NCBI GenBank assembly: GCA_001771615.1
Contig: MEUF01000050.1
Span: 1 to 7,465 of the forward strand
Direction of reading: 5' to 3'
Source of the DNA: a candidate division WOR-1 bacterium RIFOXYB2_FULL_48_7
Lineage (GTDB): Bacteria > Margulisbacteria > WOR-1 > O2-12-FULL-45-9 > XYB2-FULL-48-7
Length of the DNA: 7,465 nucleotides
Numbering within the stretch: position 1 is the stretch's first letter; every line of letters starts with the position of its first letter. The notes beneath the pieces were generated by a model. It was given only the letters and a program-made list of their open reading frames with translations, was not told where the DNA came from and searched no databases. This document shows, one piece after another, positions 1 to 7,101 of this stretch. The position numbers and the translations under genes were made by a program.

Positions 1-753
<753 letters not shown>

Positions 754-794
754 AAGGAGTATTTGTCACTTAAATGGGACATTATTCTTAGGTC

Positions 795-825
795 GGTTTT
801 ATCAGGGTCAAACCTGGTAAAAACC
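795..825 (+). other. Imperfect hairpin in the 16S trailer
   Basis: GGTTTTATCAGG (795-806) pairs with CCTGGTAAAAACC (813-825) with one bulged A and one G-T wobble around a six-base loop. It has no following T-run, so it is not a terminator itself. It could be a processing signal in the trailer of the 16S transcript, but this is inference. Confidence 0.35.
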
Positions 826-856
826 CTCCATCCAACTTCGAAACCTAGTTTAATTA

Positions 857-888
857 GACCCTCTGAGCAATCAGGGGGTCTTTTTTTT
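857..888 (+). terminator. Rho-independent terminator of the 16S transcript
   Basis: A fully paired 10-bp stem, GACCCTCTGA (857-866) with TCAGGGGGTC (871-880, one G-T wobble), closed by a GCAA tetraloop of the stable GNRA class and followed at once by eight T residues (881-888). It sits about 100 nt after the 16S 3' end and ends the rRNA transcript before lexA, so the 16S is apparently a monocistronic unit. Confidence 0.93.
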
Positions 889-905
889 AATTACCAAAAC
901 CTCTC

Positions 906-934
906 TTGACATCACCCATCTCTAAGTATACACT
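906..934 (+). promoter_or_regulatory. Sigma70-type promoter of the lexA operon
   Basis: A perfect -35 TTGACA (906-911) is followed after 17 bp by TACACT (929-934), a 4/6 match to the -10 consensus. TATACA (927-932, 15-bp spacing) is an alternative. The promoter lies just after the rRNA terminator and about 30 nt before the lexA start. The -10 element is embedded in the GTATAC palindrome, as expected for a repressible promoter. Confidence 0.65.
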
Positions 935-941
935 TGTATAC
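926..941. promoter_or_regulatory. Putative LexA operator (SOS box), GTATAC-N4-GTATAC
   Basis: Two perfect GTATAC copies (926-931 and 936-941) with ACTT between them. GTATAC is itself palindromic, so the site is both a direct and an inverted repeat. It overlaps the -10 region of the lexA promoter, the usual place for LexA autorepression. It does not match the E. coli box (CTGT-N8-ACAG), the Gram-positive box (CGAAC-N4-GTTCG) or the alphaproteobacterial box (GTTC-N7-GTTC), and only loosely recalls the cyanobacterial one. That LexA binds here is inferred from position. Confidence 0.55.
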
Positions 942-962
942 CAATATATGAGGAGGTAAGTT

Positions 963-1556
963 ATGACTCTAAACGATAAGCAGCAATTTGTTTTTGATTA
1001 CGTCCAGAAATATATCAACCACCGTGGATTTGCCCCATCCATTAGAGAGGTCTGCCGGGCAGCCGGCTTCTCCTCGCCGCGGGCCGGACAAAAATATTTA
1101 GAGGCCCTGGAAGAACAAGGTTATATTCAAAGAGAAAATAAACCTCGCGGGATCAAACTCCTGGCCGGCATAACCAATAAGGGAACCCTCCTCCCCTTTT
1201 ATGGCTTTATTGCCGCTGGAGCGCCAATTGAGGTTGTAGAACAGCAGGAAACCATCGAGGTCCCTCAAGCGCTGGTGGGCCGCCGTCCTTGTTATGTTTT
1301 ACAAGTCAAGGGAAACAGTATGATCGAAGACCATATCCTCAATGGGGATTTTATAGTGGTAGAAAAGTGTGAGACAGCCGACGACGGCGAAGTCGTGGTG
1401 GCCTTGACCAACAACCGTTCCGCCGCCACCCTTAAGCGCTTTTATAAAGAAAAAAACCGCATCCGCCTGGAACCGGCCAACTCCAGCATGAAACCGATTT
1501 ATGTCAAAGATGTCGCCATTCAGGGAAAGGTCAGAGGATTATTCAGAAAGTTTTAG
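963..1556 (+). CDS. lexA: LexA SOS-response transcriptional repressor
   Basis: Cytoplasmic repressor of DNA-damage genes that inactivates itself by RecA-stimulated autocleavage. The 197 residues match the family's usual length (about 200). The N-terminal winged helix-turn-helix spans about residues 1-67, with the typical GFAPSIREV and GFSSPRAGQKYLEALEEQG stretches, closer to the E. coli type than the Bacillus type. The C-terminal S24 peptidase domain carries the Ala85-Gly86 cleavage site in GFIAAGAP, nucleophile Ser119 in GNSM and general base Lys158 in ATLKRF, so all catalytic parts are intact. The start is fixed by a strong AGGAGG (951-956) six bases before ATG. It is first in a cassette with the 82-residue gene and dinB, and probably represses itself through the palindrome at 926-941. 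Confidence 0.95.
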   Translation: MTLNDKQQFVFDYVQKYINHRGFAPSIREVCRAAGFSSPRAGQKYLEALEEQGYIQRENKPRGIKLLAGITNKGTLLPFYGFIAAGAPIEVVEQQETIEVPQALVGRRPCYVLQVKGNSMIEDHILNGDFIVVEKCETADDGEVVVALTNNRSAATLKRFYKEKNRIRLEPANSSMKPIYVKDVAIQGKVRGLFRKF

Positions 1557-1805
1557 ATGGAACTCAAGGAAGTTAATGCAATCATTAAAGTGGGTGCCGT
1601 ATTCAGGGGGAGTAATATCCAACCCCAGTGGTTTATCTGGGAAAACCGCAAATACCAGATTAAAGAGATCAATTACACCTGGCGGGACCGGCGGGGAGCA
1701 GAAGAGCTCTTTTGCTTTGCCGTTACCGACGATATTAACAATTATGAGATCTCCTTTAACGCCAAACGGGTCAACTGGTTATTAGATAAAGTCTGTACAG
1801 CTTAA
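1557..1805 (+). CDS. Small conserved-looking protein between lexA and dinB (DUF6504-like?), function unknown
   Basis: An 82-residue protein not recognised with certainty. It is rich in aromatic residues and has no signal peptide or membrane segment, so it is probably cytoplasmic. The central pattern is PQWFIWENRKYQI, then INYTWRDRRGAEE, then a YEISF strand and a closing VNWLLDKV. The F-x-W-x-x-R-x-Y then W then W-x-L order resembles, from memory, the DUF6504 small proteins often coded beside DinB/ImuB-type polymerases; this is a pattern match, not a search result. The ATG follows the lexA TAG with no gap, and its own TAA directly abuts the dinB ATG. Ribosome-binding sequence is weak (AGAAAG, 1545-1550), so translation is probably coupled to lexA. 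Context suggests an SOS-induced role linked to translesion synthesis, which is inference. Confidence 0.85.
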   Translation: MELKEVNAIIKVGAVFRGSNIQPQWFIWENRKYQIKEINYTWRDRRGAEELFCFAVTDDINNYEISFNAKRVNWLLDKVCTA

Positions 1806-3038
1806 ATGCGGGTAATCCTGCACATCGACATGAACTCCTATTTTGCCTCAGTCGAACAATCAGCCAATCAGGCTCTGCGAGGCAAGCCAATTGCCGTCGG
1901 CGGCGGAGTTGGCGGCAAGAGAACCATTGTCGCTACCGCCAGCTACGAAGCCAAAGCCAGGGGGGTTAAAACCGCCATGCCGGCCTGGGAAGCGTTGAAG
2001 ATTTGCCCCGACTTGATCATTGTCCCCGGCGATATGAACAGGTATATTTTTACCTCTGGCGAGATCATCAAGTATTTGCGCCGCTATACAGACCTGCTGG
2101 AAGTGTTCTCTATCGATGAAGCTTTTCTTGACGTGACAAAAACGGCCGACCGCTTCGGCGGCGTTGTTGCCATAGCTAAACAGGTCAAACGCTGGTTACG
2201 GGAACGCTTCAAGATTACCTGTTCTATCGGCATCGGCCCCAACAAATTATTGGCTAAACTGGCCGGTGAAATGAAAAAACCGGATGGGTTGACCATTCTA
2301 AATGACTTTGATATCCCAATAAAAATAGCACATTTAGCCGTCTCGGAATTTTGCGGCATCGGACGGAAATTAGAAAAACAGCTCAACCAGTTGGGGGTTA
2401 AAACTATTGGTCAACTTCATCGCTATTCAAGGGAAAGATTGATCGCCAGATTCGGGATCGCCACCGGCGAACATCTTTGGCAAATGGGCCAAGGCCGGGA
2501 TAATTCGCCGGTCCTCCCCTACCCGCAGCCGGAACAAGCCAAATCAATGGGGCATTCATATACTTTGCCGAAAAATACGACTGATCTGGAAGAGGTCAAA
2601 GGATATCTTTTACGCCTCTGCGAACAGGTCGGCCGGCGGCTCCGCCACAACCACTATAAAGGAAAGATTGTTCACTTGGGGCTGGGTTTTGCTGATTATC
2701 ATTTTTGGGGAAAACAAAAAAAATTAACGGAGCATATTGACGACGGCTTCCTCATTTACCGGCAGGCCCTGGCCCTTATGGGCTCCCGTCCCTTGACCAA
2801 CGATGCAACGCAAATCAGGTTTGTTGGGGTTACTGTCTCTGAATTAAGCCATAATCTTGACCAACTAAGCTTATTGGAAGAAAAAGAGGCCGGCCAAAGG
2901 TTGCGACAGGCGGTTGACGAGGTCAACAATCGCTATGGGGAATTTACCGTCGAGAGAGCTTCAATTATGAAAACGACTATCCATCAAAAGACAGGCATGG
3001 TTTCAGATTGGTGGAGCCGAGGGGGATCGAACCCCTGA
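1806..3038 (+). CDS. dinB: Y-family translesion DNA polymerase IV (DinB)
   Basis: Error-prone polymerase that extends past damaged template bases, acting with the sliding clamp. Catalytic acidic residues are Asp8 (HIDMNSYF), Asp104 and Glu105 (SIDEAFLDV). Phe13 stands at the steric-gate position that excludes ribonucleotides. The YEAKARGVKTAMP finger motif is at about 47-59, the helix-hairpin-helix thumb (FCGIGRKLEKQLNQLGVKTI) at 182-201, and a little-finger domain follows to about residue 395. QLSLL at 353-357 fits the clamp-binding motif (QLxLF type), so the protein looks active. The start abuts the stop of the 82-residue gene with no separate ribosome-binding site, implying translational coupling and LexA control. 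The last nine residues (402-410, WWSRGGSNP) are encoded by the antisense of tRNA-Ala and look like read-through beyond the natural end of the fold. The 410 residues are still within the family range. Confidence 0.94.
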   Translation: MRVILHIDMNSYFASVEQSANQALRGKPIAVGGGVGGKRTIVATASYEAKARGVKTAMPAWEALKICPDLIIVPGDMNRYIFTSGEIIKYLRRYTDLLEVFSIDEAFLDVTKTADRFGGVVAIAKQVKRWLRERFKITCSIGIGPNKLLAKLAGEMKKPDGLTILNDFDIPIKIAHLAVSEFCGIGRKLEKQLNQLGVKTIGQLHRYSRERLIARFGIATGEHLWQMGQGRDNSPVLPYPQPEQAKSMGHSYTLPKNTTDLEEVKGYLLRLCEQVGRRLRHNHYKGKIVHLGLGFADYHFWGKQKKLTEHIDDGFLIYRQALALMGSRPLTNDATQIRFVGVTVSELSHNLDQLSLLEEKEAGQRLRQAVDEVNNRYGEFTVERASIMKTTIHQKTGMVSDWWSRGGSNP

Positions 3039-3084
3039 CCTCTAGAATGCAAATCTAGCGCTCTCCCAGCTGAGCTACGGCCCC
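3009..3084 (-). tRNA. tRNA-Ala (anticodon TGC), CCA encoded
   Basis: Complete cloverleaf read on the - strand, with acceptor GGGGCCG paired to CGGCTCC. It includes the G3-U70 wobble that is the main identity element for alanyl-tRNA synthetase. The D-arm is GCTC/GAGC, the anticodon stem CTAGA/TCTAG with loop TTTGCAT (anticodon TGC), and the T-arm AGGGG/CCCCT with loop TTCGATC. Discriminator A is followed by genomic CCA (3009-3011). It lies 15 nt downstream of tRNA-Ile and converges on dinB, whose last 30 nt overlap it on the other strand. Confidence 0.98.
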
Positions 3085-3099
3085 TTGGCGCAAAATAAA

Positions 3100-3173
3100 T
3101 GGGCCCAGGTGGAGTCGAACCACCGACCTTACGCTTATCAGGCGTACGCTCTAACCATCTGAGCTATGAGCCC
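3100..3173 (-). tRNA. tRNA-Ile (anticodon GAT), CCA not encoded
   Basis: Complete 74-nt cloverleaf on the - strand. Acceptor GGGCTCA pairs with TGGGCCC (one T-G wobble), the D-arm is GCTC/GAGC, the anticodon stem TACGC/GCGTA with loop CTGATAA (anticodon GAT), and the T-arm GGTGG/CCACC with loop TTCGACT. Discriminator A is followed by TTT, so CCA must be added by the nucleotidyltransferase, unlike the neighbouring tRNA-Ala. The gene begins 45 nt after the trpB2 stop. A TATAAT on the - strand (3218-3223) overlapping that stop could be a -10 element for the pair, but I see no good -35, so read-through from trpB2 is equally possible. The Ile-Ala order with short spacing is that of the usual 16S-23S spacer. 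Confidence 0.98.
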
Positions 3174-3218
3174 GCAAAACCTAACTTAAAACGCGGTTAT
3201 TACATTTTAGCAGAAATA

Positions 3219-4568
3219 TTATACTTTAGGAACTTTCTGTAATGCTGCCTTGATCTTATCCATCGGATATTCGTAATCTTCCAGCTGTCCCGACAGGTAT
3301 TTGTCATAGGCGGCCATATCAAAATGCCCGTGTCCGCTTAAATTAAAAATAATAACCTCTCCCTCTTTTGCCTTCCTGGCCTCCACAATCGCCGCATTAA
3401 TGGCGTGTGAACTTTCCGGCGCTGGAATGATCCCTTCCGTTCGGGCAAAGAGCAACGCAGACTTAAAACAATCGGTCTGGTGATAAGCCACAGCTTCGAC
3501 AAACTTATCCTTTACCAAGTTACTGACCAGCGGCGCCATTCCATGGTAGCGCAAACCACCGGCATGAATACCAGGCGGCATAAAATCGTGGCCCAAGGTA
3601 TACATTTTCACCAATGGGGTCATCCCGGCCGTATCACCAAAATCGTATTCAAAAACACCTTTGGTCAGGCTTGGGCAAGACATTGGCTCAACAGCAAGAA
3701 ATCGTGGATTGGTTTTTCCTTGTAACTTGTCTTTAAGGAAAGGGAACGCCAAGCCGGCAAAGTTGCTTCCGCCGCCAACACAGCCGATTACGACATCCGG
3801 CGTTTTCTCGCCGATCATTTTTAATTGTTCTATCGCTTCTAACCCAATGACCGTTTGGTGCAATAAAACATGGTTCAAGACTGAACCCAGGGAATATTTT
3901 GTATCATCACGACCGACAGCATCTTCAACCGCTTCCGAAATAGCCATCCCCAGGCTTCCCTGGTTATGGGGGTCCAGCTCCAGGACGGCGCGGCCATATT
4001 TTGTCTTAGTGCTTGGTGATGGGTCAATTTTTCCATCCCAAGTCTGGATCATCAGTTTTCTGTACGGTTTAGCGTCGTAACTCACTCTGACCATGTATAT
4101 CTGACATTCCAAACCAAACAAGGTGCAGGCAAAGGCCAGCGCTGATCCCCACTGCCCCGCCCCAGTTTCTGTGGCAATCCGCTTAACTCCCTCTTGTTTA
4201 TTGTAATAAACCTGGGCCACAGAGGTGTTTGGCTTATGAGACCCGGCTGGCGAAACAGACTCATTTTTATAGTAGATTCTGGCTTTGGTCCCAATAGCCG
4301 CCTCCAGGCTTAATGCCCGGACTAATGGCGTCGGACGCCAAAGTTTAAGTATCTCCATAATTTCGTCAGGAATTTCTATCCAGGGATCCTGGCAGACCTC
4401 CTGCTTGATCAATTCCATAGGAAAAAGTGGGGCCAAATCGGCCGGACCAATAGGCTGGTGTGTCGCCGGATGCAGGGGCGGCGCCAGGGAAGTTTTCAGA
4501 TCCGCAGCTATATTGTACCAACGCTGGGGCAAGTCATTATCACGAAGCACAATTTTTCTATCAGCCAT
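3219..4568 (-). CDS. TrpB2-type tryptophan synthase beta chain (PLP-dependent)
   Basis: Fold-type II pyridoxal-phosphate enzyme that condenses indole with serine to give tryptophan. The 449 residues fit the longer TrpB2 subfamily (about 420-460) rather than the roughly 400-residue TrpB1. The PLP-binding lysine is Lys112 in GSHKPNTS and the catalytic Glu134 lies in ETGAGQWG, where Trp replaces the His of TrpB1 (ETGAGQHG). The cofactor phosphate loop GGGSN is at 265-269, and SGHGHFD at 411-417 replaces the TrpB1 SGRGDKD. TrpB2 enzymes usually lack the TrpA contact surface and are thought to work alone, for example in indole salvage or as serine deaminases. No trpA or other trp gene is in the window, which agrees. 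The start has GAGGT (4576-4580) seven bases upstream. No clear terminator separates it from the two tRNA genes downstream on the same strand. Confidence 0.93.
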   Translation of the reverse strand: MADRKIVLRDNDLPQRWYNIAADLKTSLAPPLHPATHQPIGPADLAPLFPMELIKQEVCQDPWIEIPDEIMEILKLWRPTPLVRALSLEAAIGTKARIYYKNESVSPAGSHKPNTSVAQVYYNKQEGVKRIATETGAGQWGSALAFACTLFGLECQIYMVRVSYDAKPYRKLMIQTWDGKIDPSPSTKTKYGRAVLELDPHNQGSLGMAISEAVEDAVGRDDTKYSLGSVLNHVLLHQTVIGLEAIEQLKMIGEKTPDVVIGCVGGGSNFAGLAFPFLKDKLQGKTNPRFLAVEPMSCPSLTKGVFEYDFGDTAGMTPLVKMYTLGHDFMPPGIHAGGLRYHGMAPLVSNLVKDKFVEAVAYHQTDCFKSALLFARTEGIIPAPESSHAINAAIVEARKAKEGEVIIFNLSGHGHFDMAAYDKYLSGQLEDYEYPMDKIKAALQKVPKV

Positions 4569-4598
4569 CTTGATTACCTCACTTATTTGTTTGGCTAA

Positions 4599-4627
4599 AT
4601 ATTAGCATTATTTCGTCAGAGACTCAA
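4599..4627 (-). promoter_or_regulatory. Predicted trpB2 promoter
   Basis: On the - strand TTGAGT (4622-4627) is followed after exactly 17 bp by TAATAT (4599-4604), each a 4/6 match to the sigma70 consensus. It lies about 30 nt before the trpB2 ATG. Its -35 hexamer directly abuts the -35 of the divergent promoter. Confidence 0.45.
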
Positions 4628-4656
4628 TTGACAAAAGGCCTTTTCGGGCATAAAAT
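4628..4656 (+). promoter_or_regulatory. Predicted promoter of the FG-GAP/PorV-like operon
   Basis: A perfect -35 TTGACA (4628-4633), a 17-bp spacer and TAAAAT (4651-4656, 5/6 match) make a strong sigma70-type promoter, with a leader of about 20 nt before the GTG start. Strength and spacing suggest high constitutive expression; no operator repeat is visible. Confidence 0.72.
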
Positions 4657-4683
4657 TCATGAAGTGTTACAGGAGGTAAATTC

Positions 4684-7101
4684 GTGAAAAAAATACTTAC
4701 CGCGCTGCTCCTGGTTGGGTTGTTCATTACCTCTGGCCAGGCGTTAGCTACTTTCGATTTATCCAAGGCCACTGATTATTCTGTCCATCTTTATAACCAG
4801 GACCCCGTCGGTCAGGATATCCCCGGCCTATCAATTGCCGCCGGCGATCTTGATAATGACGGCAAAGCGGATATTATTTTCGGTTGCCCTTCCGCTGATT
4901 CAAACAAAGGTTACGTCTATTTATATGCGGGCCGGGCGCTGTCCGGCTGGCCAAGCACGTCTTTTCGCCACTCTTCATATTACAACATCCGTGCCCTAAA
5001 CGGTGATGCCAACGGCGGTCAGGGCATGTGTGTTTTGGCGGCCGATGCTAACAATGATGGAATTACTGATTTACTTGTCGGCGCGCCGCAAAGCGGGAGC
5101 AACAGCGTAGGATTGCTTCATATCAACTACGGCAACAGCTCCATGTCACTGTCAACCTATGCAAATTATGACTTGATCGGGTACCTCCCTGGTGTCAATT
5201 ACACTATCATCGCTGGTGCCACCAGAGAAAGTTCATTGGGAACATTTATTGAATGCACTTCACCAACAAATAGTTTGGGTTCTGCTAAAGCTTATATTGT
5301 GGCCAATGACCCCGGTTTTCCTGAAACTGAAGGCAGCCGACGGGTAACTGTTGGGGCAACTTATTTTATCAGTGGCGAGGTTTTGACCTCCCCCACCTAT
5401 CTTAACAACGTCATGTACCTGACAGGCTCAGACCCTGGTAGTGTGCCGGACGTTGCGTTGGGCGTACTTGGTTGGGAAGGCAGCGGGATCGGCTATGGCG
5501 GAGCATTGGCTGACAATGTTTTCGGCAGCAACGAAATAGCTTTTATTATCAGCGCCGCCGGTTCCAACGAGGTCTTTCTGCTAAGCTCCAGCAGAGAGGT
5601 ATATGGTTTGATCGGCCCCAGCGGCCAAAATCTATTTGGCATGCAAAACAGGTTTGTCGATTTAAATGGCGATGGATTGAAGGATCTTGTCTGTACTGCT
5701 CCGGGGGCCGCTTCTGTCTATATCTTCTGGGGACCGCTTAGAAAGTCATATTTTAACCAACAGCAGATACTTGGCTCAGCAACGATCCAGGCGGCCAATT
5801 ATTCATCTCTGCAATATTCCGTTATCACAGGCAACAGCGGCGGTTATTTAGGCAGTAATATTTCTGTTGCTGATATCAATGGCGACAATTTAAATGATCT
5901 GCTTTTAAGTGAACCATACAATTTGTTTGTTGCTGGGCTTATCAGCACCGAAACAACTGGCAAAGGCAAAGCCTATGGGCTATTGGGCAAGGCGGCCCTC
6001 GCCCAGTCATCTTCCATTGCCCTGACCAACCCGGAAAATTATGACTTCCGAATTGACAGCAAAGCTGACGGTCAAATGCTTGGGCTGGGCTTGTTCCAGC
6101 AGGGAATGGCAACTGGCGATATTGACGGCAACGGAACAGTTGATTTATTAGTCAGTTCGCTCACAACAGGAGAAGGTAATGTCTATATTATTTATAACAA
6201 CCGACCAACCATTTCCCTGGCCACGCCAACAGCCGGGGCCTCCATTTCGTCCGGTAAAAATTATATTATTACCTGGAGTGCCACCAATGAATCTCCCACC
6301 TCGATCGAATCAGTTTCCCTATATTACTCAACCGATGGAGGCACCAACTGGACAGCTATCGCGGCCAACCTGCCGAATACCGGAAGCTATACCTGGTCAG
6401 TCCCAGCCAGCTTAAGCTCAACCAATGCTAAAATCAGGGCTTACGCTTTTAATAAATTTGGCTTATATGGTTCAGGCGAAACAGGTGCTTTTACAATTAA
6501 ATCATTCAGCACAGCGGCAATTAATACTCCGCTGGCCAGCGGCAAGGCATTGGTCAACGGGGCAACGAACCTGGTACCAATCAATAATCTGACATTTTCT
6601 GCCAGCCTAGTTTCTGATTACACTTTTAATGCCAACACTATCAAGGCGTATTTCTATCAGGAGGGGAAAGACAAGCTCACCAATAATTTATTAAGTTTTA
6701 CCGCTCCCGGGTCACAGGTAGTGGCTGAATATAGTTTTTCATCGGCGATAACCTCGCCGATTGCCGATAACCAGAAATATATTTTTGAATTGAGCTTTAC
6801 TGATGTTAATAGCAATGAGGCGACCTTAAACTGCACGATTATGAGACAAATAGAAAATATCGTCAACGTCTCGACTTCTATCGGAGCGGCCTCTATCCTG
6901 CTGACGTACGATTCGGCGGTTGAGCAATCAGCAGTTTACCTTTACGATGCCAATGGATCGTTACTGACAACTCAATCCAGCAGCGGTTTGGGGACCAACA
7001 ATGTTTCTATCTCGAAAAACAAACTGCCAAAAGGACCGGTTATTATTTCTATTGTCCCGGCAGGCGGAACACCAACTAACACAAAAATTGTCATTGAATA
7101 A
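4684..7101 (+). CDS. Exported FG-GAP beta-propeller protein with Ig-like domains and a sorting-domain-like C-terminus
   Basis: An 805-residue protein with a signal peptide (residues 1-22, charged MKK, hydrophobic core, predicted cut ALA|TF). An integrin-alpha-like FG-GAP propeller spans about residues 35-505. It has five Ca-binding D-x-D/N-x-D/N-G-x-x-D type loops starting at residues 55, 121, 326, 397 and 479. The stretch 165-300 looks like propeller but lacks the loops, perhaps degenerate blades. An Ig/fibronectin-like domain (about 508-604, with YIITWSA, YYSTDGGTNWTAIA and TGSYTWSVP) and a second beta-rich domain (about 610-728) follow. The last 75 residues (VYLYDANGSLL ... LPKGPVIISI ... 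KIVIE) resemble type IX secretion C-terminal sorting or FlgD-like Ig modules. The start is GTG, chosen for the AGGAGG at 4671-4676 and the signal peptide. Likely surface adhesion or binding; the ligand is unknown. It overlaps the next gene by 8 nt. Confidence 0.9.
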   Translation: MKKILTALLLVGLFITSGQALATFDLSKATDYSVHLYNQDPVGQDIPGLSIAAGDLDNDGKADIIFGCPSADSNKGYVYLYAGRALSGWPSTSFRHSSYYNIRALNGDANGGQGMCVLAADANNDGITDLLVGAPQSGSNSVGLLHINYGNSSMSLSTYANYDLIGYLPGVNYTIIAGATRESSLGTFIECTSPTNSLGSAKAYIVANDPGFPETEGSRRVTVGATYFISGEVLTSPTYLNNVMYLTGSDPGSVPDVALGVLGWEGSGIGYGGALADNVFGSNEIAFIISAAGSNEVFLLSSSREVYGLIGPSGQNLFGMQNRFVDLNGDGLKDLVCTAPGAASVYIFWGPLRKSYFNQQQILGSATIQAANYSSLQYSVITGNSGGYLGSNISVADINGDNLNDLLLSEPYNLFVAGLISTETTGKGKAYGLLGKAALAQSSSIALTNPENYDFRIDSKADGQMLGLGLFQQGMATGDIDGNGTVDLLVSSLTTGEGNVYIIYNNRPTISLATPTAGASISSGKNYIITWSATNESPTSIESVSLYYSTDGGTNWTAIAANLPNTGSYTWSVPASLSSTNAKIRAYAFNKFGLYGSGETGAFTIKSFSTAAINTPLASGKALVNGATNLVPINNLTFSASLVSDYTFNANTIKAYFYQEGKDKLTNNLLSFTAPGSQVVAEYSFSSAITSPIADNQKYIFELSFTDVNSNEATLNCTIMRQIENIVNVSTSIGAASILLTYDSAVEQSAVYLYDANGSLLTTQSSSGLGTNNVSISKNKLPKGPVIISIVPAGGTPTNTKIVIE

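Noticed and set aside
948..959. A three-codon mini-ORF ATG-AGG-AGG-TAA just upstream of lexA, with two Arg AGG codons.
   Set aside because: It coincides exactly with the AGGAGG ribosome-binding site of lexA and has no ribosome-binding site of its own; most likely chance.
1501..1785. A 94-codon + strand open frame overlapping the lexA end and the 82-residue gene.
   Set aside because: It overlaps two better-supported genes in another frame, has no ribosome-binding site and a low-complexity composition typical of a shadow frame.
2084..2386. A 100-codon open frame antisense to dinB.
   Set aside because: It lies fully within a gene with clear catalytic motifs and shows no recognisable domain or start signal.
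3598..3603. A single GTATAC inside trpB2.
   Set aside because: It lacks the second copy at N4 spacing and is inside a coding region, so it is not counted as a LexA site.
3661..4080. A 139-codon + strand open frame antisense to trpB2.
   Set aside because: trpB2 has complete PLP and catalytic motifs on the other strand, while this frame has no ribosome-binding site and no family resemblance.
4285..4605. A 106-codon + strand open frame antisense to the trpB2 N-terminus.
   Set aside because: Shadow of trpB2, and it ends inside the divergent promoter region without start signals.
6179..6415. A 78-codon proline-rich + strand open frame within the FG-GAP gene.
   Set aside because: Out-of-frame translation of the Ig-like domain codons; no ribosome-binding site.
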